A DNA stretch of 64,000 nt. Source: Hippea maritima DSM 10411. GTDB taxonomy: Bacteria; Campylobacterota_A; Desulfurellia; Desulfurellales; Hippeaceae. The notes below the pieces were generated by a model that did no database searches, was not told the DNA's origin, and was given only the letters and a program-made list of their open reading frames with translations. Of this stretch, positions 58,864 to 64,000 are shown piece after piece. The translations under genes were made by a program, and so were the position numbers. The stretch covers positions 1 to 64,000 of the forward strand of contig NC_015318.1 in the NCBI RefSeq assembly GCF_000194135.1. Reading direction: 5' to 3'. Position 1 is the first letter of the stretch; every line of letters starts with the position of its first letter.

Positions 58864-59202
58864 TTATTTATAATTATTTTTTAGTCCTGTTAACATTTTC
58901 AATAATTCATCAAGTTCCTCAATCCATTTTAAACCTATTTGCTTTTCTATATAAGTTATCTCTATGCCTATATATATCTGCGTCATCAATTCTGCAGCTG
59001 ATCCTTTTGCAATCTCAATAAATCTAATTTTTTCTTTGTCAGACTCTTTCTCCATTCCTTCTGCAATATTAGAAGCTATTGACAAGCTACTTCTTGTTAT
59101 CTGATCTTTAAAGCCAAAATCCTTTAACTCTTTAAAATAATTGTATATATTAACTGAAAGTCTACAACTCCTTTTCCATACATCCAAATTCTCACACTTC
59201 AT
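58864..59202 (-). CDS. Four-helix-bundle protein (23S rRNA IVS type)
   Basis: About 112 residues from ATG 59202 (MKCENLDVWKRS), with AAGTAGG just upstream. The sequence LDVWKRSCRLSVNIYNYF, RSSLSIASNIAEGMEKES and IAKGSAAELMTQIYIG is diagnostic of the four-helix-bundle proteins often encoded in intervening sequences of 23S rRNA genes and related to the Avd protein of diversity-generating retroelements. Function is unknown. A GTG 21 nt upstream lies in the repeat array and would give a longer start. It is flanked on both sides by CTTAA-type heptamer arrays, with no rRNA nearby. Confidence 0.88.
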   Translation of the reverse strand: MKCENLDVWKRSCRLSVNIYNYFKELKDFGFKDQITRSSLSIASNIAEGMEKESDKEKIRFIEIAKGSAAELMTQIYIGIEITYIEKQIGLKWIEELDELLKMLTGLKNNYK

Positions 59203-59204
59203 CC

Positions 59205-59248
59205 TACTTACCCTACTTAACACTTAATACTTAATACTTAGCACTTAA
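59205..59248. repeat. Heptamer array 3 (CACTTAA/TACTTAA)
   Basis: Five exact 7-bp units at 59214-59248 (TACTTAA, CACTTAA, TACTTAA, TACTTAG, CACTTAA) with related bases at 59205-59213. It lies directly upstream of the four-helix-bundle gene and shares its motif with the last four units of array 2 on the other side of that gene. Confidence 0.85.
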
Positions 59249-59289
59249 AACTATGAAGTATGGATTAAGCAGATTTTCTTTATTGTATT

Positions 59290-60198
59290 TTAAAGGTATT
59301 GGGTATTGGGTGTTGGGTGTTGGGCATCCAATTGAAAATTTTGGATTTTGGATTCTGGATTTTGGATTAAGTTTGAACTTTGAACATTGAACATTGAACT
59401 ATCGTATATATATATTTCCCCTCCGGCTTCTTTAACAATGGCATGTGCTGCTGCAGTGTCCCACTCCATCGTAGGTCCAAGGCGTGGATAAATGTCAGCT
59501 TTACCCTCAGCTACTAAACAAATTTTCAGACTACTTCCAATAGAAGTAGTGATTAGTGAAGAGTGATTAGTGAAGAGTGAAGATTCTTTTAAAGCCTCTA
59601 TAAAATTTTGAGTTTCTTGATTCATATGCGACCTACTTGCAACTACAATTAAATCTTTATCATCTCTTTCAACAGGTAACTTAACCGAATTTTTCAAAAT
59701 TTCATTCATTCTCCTTTCACTGTTCACTGTTTCACTATTCACTGATTTATATGCTCCCAATCCTTTTGCTGCATAATATAATGTATTAATCGCTGGTGCA
59801 TATACAACACCAAGAACAGGTGAATCTTTATGAATTAAAGCAATATTAACCGTAAATTCTCCATTCTTTTTAATAAATTCCTTTGTACCATCCAAAGGAT
59901 CAACAAGCCAGAATATGTCCCAGTTTTTTCTATCATCATAGGGAATTTCTTTATTTTCTTCACTGAGGATGGGGATTCGTGTAAGTGTAGGTGTGGGTGT
60001 GTGTCTAGGTGCTGGTGTGAGTTGTTTAAGACCATCGCAAATTATCTCATTGGATAATTTGTCAGCCTCCGTAAGTGGACTTTTGTCATCTTTGTATTTA
60101 ACTGAAAAATCTTTATGATATATTTCCATTATCTTTCCACCTGCTTTCACTGCTGTGAATATTACTTGAGCCAATAAATCTGATAAAAATTCTTTCAT
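59290..60198 (-). CDS. cysQ: CysQ-type 3'(2'),5'-bisphosphate nucleotidase with repeat-coded inserts
   Basis: Inositol-monophosphatase-fold enzyme that removes PAP. Metal and catalytic motifs are intact: KDDKSPLTEAD (36-46), ILSEEN (77-82), WLVDPLDGTKEF (97-108), TSIGSSLKICLVAEG (218-232) and WDTAAAH (246-252). Compared with usual CysQ it carries extra residues at about 63-74 (Thr/Pro-rich), 152-164 (SVNSETVNSERRM) and 206-218 (SSLFTNHSSLITT), and a C-terminal tail at 267-302. Each extra segment coincides with a tandem array in the DNA. 302 residues. It is 9 nt after cysC, so likely co-transcribed. Activity is plausible because inserts fall between motifs. Confidence 0.88.
   Translation of the reverse strand: MKEFLSDLLAQVIFTAVKAGGKIMEIYHKDFSVKYKDDKSPLTEADKLSNEIICDGLKQLTPAPRHTPTPTLTRIPILSEENKEIPYDDRKNWDIFWLVDPLDGTKEFIKKNGEFTVNIALIHKDSPVLGVVYAPAINTLYYAAKGLGAYKSVNSETVNSERRMNEILKNSVKLPVERDDKDLIVVASRSHMNQETQNFIEALKESSLFTNHSSLITTSIGSSLKICLVAEGKADIYPRLGPTMEWDTAAAHAIVKEAGGEIYIYDSSMFNVQSSNLIQNPESKIQNFQLDAQHPTPNTQYL
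59295..59322. repeat. Heptamer array 4 (GGTRTTG) at the 3' end of cysQ
   Basis: Four 7-bp units: GGTATTG, GGTATTG, GGTGTTG, GGTGTTG, followed by GGCATCC. On the minus strand it encodes the last residues of CysQ (HPTPNTQYL). Confidence 0.88.
59339..59399. repeat. Heptamer array 5 (TTTTGGA then WTTGAAC)
   Basis: Four units TTTTGGA, TTTTGGA, TTCTGGA, TTTTGGA (59339-59366), a 5-nt joint TTAAG, then four units TTTGAAC, TTTGAAC, ATTGAAC, ATTGAAC (59372-59399). It encodes CysQ residues of about 268-286 on the minus strand (MFNVQSSNLIQNPESKIQN). Confidence 0.9.
59546..59580. repeat. Heptamer array 6 (NNAGTGA) inside cysQ
   Basis: Five exact units GTAGTGA, TTAGTGA, AGAGTGA, TTAGTGA, AGAGTGA. They encode the SSLFTNHSSLITT insert of CysQ just before the conserved SIGSSLK motif. 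Confidence 0.9.
59715..59743. repeat. Heptamer array 7 (NTTCACT) inside cysQ
   Basis: Units TTTCACT, GTTCACT, GTTTCACT (8 bp) and ATTCACT. On the minus strand this is the AGTGAAN family and encodes the SVNSETVNSE insert of CysQ. It resembles array 6 in reverse orientation. Confidence 0.85.
59979..60020. repeat. Hexamer array (GTGTRG) inside cysQ
   Basis: Seven 6-bp units: GTGTAA, GTGTAG, GTGTGG, GTGTGT, GTCTAG, GTGCTG, GTGTGA. The period is 6 rather than 7, so it keeps frame and encodes a Thr/Pro-rich insert (about residues 61-74) between LKQL and IPILSEE of CysQ. Confidence 0.88.
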
Positions 60199-60207
60199 AA
60201 AATTTCC

Positions 60208-60876
60208 TCAAATAATTTTTTTCGCTTTTAAAAATATAACTATTTTTTCAACACATTCATTTACAGACAATTTATCCGTTTTTAAATGTATTTCAGGACT
60301 TAGCGGTGGCTCATATGGTGAATCTATACCGGTGAACTCTTTAATCTCACCTTTTCTTGCTTTTTTATACAGCCCCTTTGGATCTCGCTGCTCACAAACC
60401 TCTATCGGAGTATCTACAAAGACCTCTATGAATTCATCACTTCTTACAAGGCTTCTTGCATAATTTCTTTCTTCTCTAAAGGGTGAAATAAACGCTGTAA
60501 TCACTATAAGTCCTGCATCCACAAAAAGTTTTGCAACTTCAGAAATTCTGCGTATATTTTCTTTCCTATCTTCGATAGAAAAACCAAGATCTTTGTTTAA
60601 ACCATGCCTTATATTGTCACCATCCAGAAGATATGTATGTACATGCATTCTATTTAATTTTTCTTCAAGAGCATTTGCAATTGTGGATTTACCAGAGCCG
60701 CTAAGACCTGTAAGCCAGATGATGCAAGGTTTGTGGCCTTTGATTTTGCTGCGATCAGATTTGGTAATTTTGTGAGGATGGTACACTATATTAAAATTTT
60801 GGATTTTGGATTTATTTAATAATTTTGAATTTTGGATGTTGTATTTTGGATTTTTGTTATTATTTTGATTTTTCAT
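60208..60876 (-). CDS. cysC: Adenylyl-sulfate kinase with repeat-coded N-terminus
   Basis: Phosphorylates APS to PAPS. P-loop [18 protein letters not shown] (about 54-71), [29 protein letters not shown] and [20 protein letters not shown] are canonical. The family start normally lies near [14 protein letters not shown] (29-42); here 28 Asn/Lys-rich residues precede it, encoded by a TTTTGGA-type array, and the ATG is within or before that array. 222 residues. Unlike the DUF2061 fusion this copy retains DGDNIR and should be active. It overlaps the broken four-helix-bundle gene by 17 nt and precedes cysQ by 9 nt. Confidence 0.93.
   Translation of the reverse strand: MKNQNNNKNPKYNIQNSKLLNKSKIQNFNIVYHPHKITKSDRSKIKGHKPCIIWLTGLSGSGKSTIANALEEKLNRMHVHTYLLDGDNIRHGLNKDLGFSIEDRKENIRRISEVAKLFVDAGLIVITAFISPFREERNYARSLVRSDEFIEVFVDTPIEVCEQRDPKGLYKKARKGEIKEFTGIDSPYEPPLSPEIHLKTDKLSVNECVEKIVIFLKAKKII
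60797..60857. repeat. Heptamer array 8 (TTTTGGA) at the 5' end of cysC
   Basis: TTTTGGA, TTTTGGA, a 12-nt interruption (60811-60822), TTTTGAA, TTTTGGA, TGTTGTA, TTTTGGA, TTTTTGT. The unit is the same as in array 5, 1.4 kb away. It encodes about residues 7-27 of CysC. Confidence 0.87.
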
Positions 60877-61102
60877 TTTTTAGCCTTTCTCGAAGTGTTA
60901 TTATAATCTTTCTTAGTATATTTATAATTGAATTAATTTCTTCAAAAAGATATTTTTTATTTTCATAATTATCGAGAAATTTGCTATCATTCAATAGTCT
61001 AAGCCAGTATAGTGTTTCTCTTGCTTCTTTACTAGCAATACTCAGCTTTGAAATAAAGTCTTTACTTGATTGTGGAGCAAGACAGGGGTCGCATCTCAAC
61101 AT
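60860..61102 (-). pseudogene. Four-helix-bundle protein, 5'-truncated
   Basis: The frame codes the C-terminal two thirds of a four-helix-bundle (IVS-type) protein: SSKDFISKLSIASKEARETL and YWLRLLNDSKFL are typical. Its first 10 or so codons (LRCDPC...) come from the end of the neighbouring transposon, and the genuine N-terminal helix (xDVWKRS type) is missing. The junction is near 61083. The 3' end overlaps the cysC start, next to heptamer array 8. Confidence 0.8.
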
Positions 61103-61112
61103 TTGACATTCA
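61084..61112. repeat. Left inverted end of the Y1 element
   Basis: AGGGGTCGC followed by ATCTCAACATTTGACATTCA; contains an imperfect 7-bp hairpin (61088-61107). It includes the transposase stop codon. Confidence 0.85.
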
Positions 61113-62108
61113 TTTCCTCTCCATCTCTTTTGTCGTTTTTTCTACCATTCCTTGGGTTATTTTATCTTTTCTCATTTCTTTTTCAAATCTTTTTACAGTT
61201 TGAGATACAGCAGAATAATCGATATTAAACAGTTCACCAATTTCTTTCAATGATAAAGGTGTGTATTTTTTTAGAAGATATAGGGTTAATTTTCGGTAAA
61301 TATTGCCTTTGATTTTTTTAAAGATTATGTTTTGTTTTATATTAAACTGAGTTGATACAGCATTAATCACACGTTCTTTTGGTAGTAAGTTTTCACCTTT
61401 TATATGACTTATTTCCCTGTTTGAACTCAATTTGGATATCTTCTCTTTTATCTTTTCTATAAATTTTTCACTACCTAAAGCTAAATTCTTATAACTTTTT
61501 TCAAGGGGATTTTTAAGATCTGCATTCTCTATAACATACTTCATATATTGTTTTTGAGCCTGTTCTTCATTATCTGAAAAATTGCTTAATATAAATGACA
61601 CATCAAGTCTTTTTACGAGAGGGCTTTTTTTGCCGATATAATCTAAGAAACTTGAAAAATGATAGTTATCCGGATCATCAACCATACCAGCTCTTGCAGG
61701 ATTTAGATGAATGTAGGCTGATAAAACTAATGCATAGCTATCCGCATCAACAACAATGGATTTATATCTACCCTGAAATATAGAGCCTACAAGTTTATAT
61801 TTTGCCCTAAACCAGTTGGCATAAGATGTATTGAGATAATGCATGCCCTCTGAGATGTTTGCAGATGGCGTTTTTATAAACAGATGATAGTGGTTATCCA
61901 TAAGGCAGTAGGCGTAACATACAAAAGAGTATTTTTCAAAGGTTTCATTCATTTTGTCTATAAAGACATATTTATCCTTATCAGAATAAAAGATATTTTC
62001 TCTTCTAATGCCTCTTGCGGTTATATGGTAGAATGCATTCTCAAAAGAAATTCTCAAAGGTCGTGCTATAACAGAGGGCAAAGTATCATAAGATTGAGTG
62101 AATGTCAA
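61110..62108 (-). CDS. REP-associated tyrosine (Y1, HUH) transposase with DnaA-like C-terminus
   Basis: 332 residues. The HUH domain shows ARPLRISFENAFYHITARG, the metal-binding NHYHLFIKTP (HxH) and the nucleophile tyrosine in NTSYANWFRAKY, then GSIFQGRYKS. The C-terminal 100 residues resemble the DnaA DNA-binding helix-turn-helix (INAVSTQFNI, PLSLKEIGELFNIDYSAVSQ), a known fusion in this group. The start is unclear: TTG 62108 lies in the right hairpin, and the usual family start Met before ARPLRI is an ATA (Ile) here. The gene may use a weak TTG, or be inactive. Confidence 0.87.
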   Translation of the reverse strand: MTFTQSYDTLPSVIARPLRISFENAFYHITARGIRRENIFYSDKDKYVFIDKMNETFEKYSFVCYAYCLMDNHYHLFIKTPSANISEGMHYLNTSYANWFRAKYKLVGSIFQGRYKSIVVDADSYALVLSAYIHLNPARAGMVDDPDNYHFSSFLDYIGKKSPLVKRLDVSFILSNFSDNEEQAQKQYMKYVIENADLKNPLEKSYKNLALGSEKFIEKIKEKISKLSSNREISHIKGENLLPKERVINAVSTQFNIKQNIIFKKIKGNIYRKLTLYLLKKYTPLSLKEIGELFNIDYSAVSQTVKRFEKEMRKDKITQGMVEKTTKEMERK

Positions 62109-62128
62109 ATGTTGAGATTTGACCCCCT
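62099..62128. repeat. Right inverted end of the Y1 element
   Basis: TGAATGTCAAATGTTGAGAT then TTGACCCCCT; a perfect 7-bp palindrome GTCAAAT/ATTTGAC with loop GTTGAG lies at 62104-62123. Inverse of the left end. Confidence 0.85.
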
Positions 62129-62138
62129 ATATTCTTTA

Positions 62139-62990
62139 TCATTCCTCATTCCCTCTACTCAAAAAATCATCCATTGAATTCTTAATTTTATCAATTGCTT
62201 TTTTCGATACATGCGTATAAATCTCTGTTGTTTTTGAACTTTCATGCCCTAATAGTTCTTGAATATATCTTAAATCAGTGCCTTGTTCAAGGAGATGTGT
62301 AGCAAAGCTATGTCTAAGCATATGTGGTGTTACTGTTTTCTTAATACCTGCTTTAATTGCTGCCTTTTTTAAGATATTTGCTATACTCGTAGGAGAATAC
62401 ATTCCTCCTTTTTGTCCTTCAAAAAGATACTTCTGTGGACGATATTCTTTGTAATACTTCAGCAATAAATTCAAAAGATTATCTGAAAGCAAAGAAATTC
62501 TATCTTTTTTACCTTTGGCACCATTGATGTGAATAATCATCCTTTCTGAGTCAATATCGGTAGGGGCAAGGTTTAAAGGCTCACTTCTCCTTAGCCCTGC
62601 TGAATATATCAACATCAAAATACATTTATGTTTTAGATTGCTTGTTACATCAAAAATTATTTTAACCTCTTTTTTACTTAAAACCTTTGGTAATTTATGT
62701 TCTTTTTTAGGGCGATGAAGTTCATAGTACTGTTTTTCTCCACCCATCACCTTTTCGTAATAAAATTTAATTGCATTAATTCTCTGATTCTGTTGACTGA
62801 TAGAAATATTCTTTGATTTTATAAGATCTAAAATATACGAATTAATTTGAGCAGTGGTAATGTTCATTAATTTCTCATTTTGAAAATAGACACAAAAATC
62901 TTTGAAATAACTGTAATAGATATCTTGAGTGTTCTGACTGTATCTTTTCTGAATTAGTAAATCTTTATATTGTCTCAAGACTTTTTCCAT
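62139..62990 (-). CDS. Tyrosine recombinase / integrase
   Basis: Site-specific recombinase of 283 residues: N-terminal SAM-like core-binding domain (about 1-90; YSQNTQDIYYSYFKDF) and catalytic domain with the Arg in SAGLRRSEPL, Lys in AKGKKDRISL, HMLRHSFATHLLE (His-Arg) and LGHESSKTTEIYTHVS (His and nucleophile Tyr). All catalytic residues are present. It lacks the extra patch between the Lys and HxxR boxes that marks integron integrases, so it is Xer/phage-like. It starts 20 nt from the attC-like site and reads away from it in the same direction as the cassette gene. Confidence 0.92.
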   Translation of the reverse strand: MEKVLRQYKDLLIQKRYSQNTQDIYYSYFKDFCVYFQNEKLMNITTAQINSYILDLIKSKNISISQQNQRINAIKFYYEKVMGGEKQYYELHRPKKEHKLPKVLSKKEVKIIFDVTSNLKHKCILMLIYSAGLRRSEPLNLAPTDIDSERMIIHINGAKGKKDRISLLSDNLLNLLLKYYKEYRPQKYLFEGQKGGMYSPTSIANILKKAAIKAGIKKTVTPHMLRHSFATHLLEQGTDLRYIQELLGHESSKTTEIYTHVSKKAIDKIKNSMDDFLSRGNEE

Positions 62991-63009
62991 ATCGTTTATT
63001 CTCTTCTAT

Positions 63010-63136
63010 GTATAACGTGAGCATCACCCGCCCGCCGACTCTGGCAATCCGAGAAACTTTGACCAGAACCACAGCAGGCAATTTTCGCGCCGCTTACCTA
63101 CCGCCGAAGGCGGGTCGGGTGAATGCATGGTTAGGC
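63010..63136 (-). other. attC-like integron recombination site
   Basis: 127-bp imperfect palindrome with GC-rich arms in an AT-rich genome. On the minus strand it opens with GCCTAAC (63136-63130, RYYYAAC), which contains the stop codon TAA of the adjacent gene, and closes with GTTATAC (63016-63010, one mismatch to GTTRRRY). The arms pair through GCAT, CACCCG and CCCGCC (63021-63036) against GGCGGG, CGGGTG and ATGC (63109-63127) with single extrahelical bases, as in attC sites. Gene, overlapping stop and site together look like one integron cassette. Confidence 0.78.
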
Positions 63137-63994
63137 TTCACTTTCTGAATGAGCAAGTTCGAATAGTTTTTGCAACAGTTCAGTATTAGATTCTAAATCA
63201 CCTGGCCTTAGTCTTAGTCGATACTTGCCCCATTTATTAAGATACTCAACATCGAGACCAGATTCTTCTAATTCGGTTGTCAACTCGGCATCTTCTGCTA
63301 AACGGACTTCAACATTTATCCATTTTTTCTTTGGCTTACAAGCCACAAAATTATTTGCAATGCCATCTTTTGCCATCCCGATATAAAACTTGTTGTACTT
63401 CAATTGGTAATCAGGAGCAAATGAATGAACGAGTTTTAAAATTGTATCCGCAAGTTCTAACGTCGCCTGTGAGCCACGTTTCAGCCAGTAATCCCGATCT
63501 GTAACCAAACTGCTTTCTTCGTCTTCATCAACCAATCCGAGAGCGAGTTCATCAATCACTTTAGTGAACGACAACCCAATCCCATCACCAACTTTTAGAG
63601 CTGTCATCTGGATGGCAATCAGAGGAATAAACCCATTAAAAAGTGATATAACATTAAGGAATCTACTGGTGATATTCTCAGCTACCAATACCGCACAATG
63701 ATCATATTGAGGATAGCGTTTCCTTTCCAAATCCAAATACTCAATTGTGCGAATAATATGGCTTTCGTCTGTTGCGCCTAACTGTATTTCTACTTCATAT
63801 CGTTTATTTGTGTCGGGGTCTTGCAAAAGCAAGTCTAATCTACCGGCTTTTGGCTGTTTTCTCTCTTTGTCTCGCAGAACAACGTCCCCTAAACCTAGCA
63901 TCGATGGATCATCAGCAATCACCCGTTGAACCCAAGCTTCATTTAGTTCTGGATGTTCCTTGATCGAGATGCTTTCTAGTTTTACATGTTTCAT
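63131..63994 (-). CDS. Cassette-encoded PD-(D/E)XK nuclease-like protein
   Basis: 287 residues. The N-terminal half has AGRLDLLLQDPDTNKRYEVE and IQLG, a D...ExQ pattern of restriction-like nuclease folds, then ESHIIRTIEYLDLERKRYPQ. The C-terminal half resembles the DUF5655-type domain (NKFYIGMAKDGIANNFVACK, KYRLRLRPGD). No function is known; a DNA-modifying or defence role is possible. Base composition is closer to 42-45% GC than to its AT-rich neighbours. The ATG at 63994 is 6 nt from the window edge, so upstream signals are not visible. Its stop lies within the attC-like site. Confidence 0.72.
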   Translation of the reverse strand: MKHVKLESISIKEHPELNEAWVQRVIADDPSMLGLGDVVLRDKERKQPKAGRLDLLLQDPDTNKRYEVEIQLGATDESHIIRTIEYLDLERKRYPQYDHCAVLVAENITSRFLNVISLFNGFIPLIAIQMTALKVGDGIGLSFTKVIDELALGLVDEDEESSLVTDRDYWLKRGSQATLELADTILKLVHSFAPDYQLKYNKFYIGMAKDGIANNFVACKPKKKWINVEVRLAEDAELTTELEESGLDVEYLNKWGKYRLRLRPGDLESNTELLQKLFELAHSESEA

Positions 63995-64000
63995 TGTTTC

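Larger units (their letters stand above)
61084..62128. mobile_element. REP-associated Y1 transposon with inverted hairpin ends
   Basis: About 1.05 kb element. The left end (61084-61112) and right end (62099-62128) are near-perfect inverted copies sharing the 20 bases ATCTCAACATTTGACATTCA, preceded by AGGGGTCGC or AGGGGGTCAA. Each end is itself palindromic: GTCAAAT-loop-ATTTGAC at 62104-62123, and the same with two mismatches at 61088-61107. The transposase gene fills the space between. The left end joins the middle of a four-helix-bundle gene. Confidence 0.85.

Noticed and set aside
57973-59399. CRISPR array
   Set aside because: The repeats are only 6-7 bp and directly adjacent, with no constant 25-40 bp repeat, no unique spacers and no cas genes.
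62139-62990. Integron integrase IntI
   Set aside because: The catalytic domain passes from the lysine box to HMLRHS without the additional segment typical of IntI; called a general tyrosine recombinase.

Overview
The window is from an AT-rich bacterial chromosome and starts at the dnaA end of the replication region (dnaA-dnaN-recF-gyrB-gyrA). Several traits point to a thermophilic, anaerobic sulfur-reducing lineage near Desulfurella/Hippea (Desulfurellales): a mix of delta- and epsilon-proteobacterial gene types, a split transketolase, an AddAB-like nuclease of the epsilonproteobacterial kind, a LivKHMGF uptake system and very tight overlapping operons. The genus is inferred from gene content and style, not from a marker comparison.

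Layout. (1) 1-8400, replication initiation and topology genes. (2) 8382-19622, one long + strand run: polyprenyl synthase, hemA-hemC-hemD, a two-subunit transketolase, then the envelope/division block ftsE-ftsX-envC-like-ctpA-yibQ-like, then tsaD. (3) 19614-29962, minus strand housekeeping: cysE, ybeY, pgpH, guaA, a tldE/pmbA homologue, dgt, a bifunctional-nuclease protein, miaB, mltG, ruvX. (4) 30047-31147, a lone + strand amidase that could be the enzyme activated by FtsEX-EnvC. (5) 31130-41037, minus strand: pheA, accA, lysC, ftsK, rnj, rsmA, pdxA, an S4 protein, a SurA-like chaperone. (6) 41184-46537, + strand: a YhaM-like nuclease, tmk, a short holB, a PSP1 (RicT-like) protein, metG and an unrecognised protein, ending at a clear terminator. 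(7) 46577-51058, minus strand livF-G-M-H-K; the livK signal peptide contains a frame break. (8) 51270-57363, a truncated trmO fragment and then addA-addB. (9) 57364-64000, an accessory island.

The accessory island is the most unusual part. It holds a truncated IS1634-type transposase, two APS-kinase-like genes (one fused to a DUF2061 membrane domain), a cysQ, one intact and one broken four-helix-bundle (23S IVS-type) gene, a REP-associated Y1 transposase bounded by matching inverted hairpin ends, a tyrosine recombinase, and a cassette-like gene followed by a 127-bp integron attC-like site. Eight degenerate tandem arrays with a strict 7-bp period and one with a 6-bp period, with several different unit sequences, lie between these genes and also in frame inside cysQ (four places) and at the 5' end of cysC, while the catalytic motifs of both enzymes remain intact.

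How the genes could work together: the FtsE/FtsX/EnvC-like proteins and the later AmiC-type amidase form a plausible septal peptidoglycan-splitting pathway, although this FtsE has lost most ABC catalytic motifs. PgpH with YbeY, and TMK with HolB and the PSP1 protein, are gene neighbourhoods seen in many bacteria. CysC and CysQ would make PAPS and remove PAP. No rRNA, tRNA or CRISPR was found.
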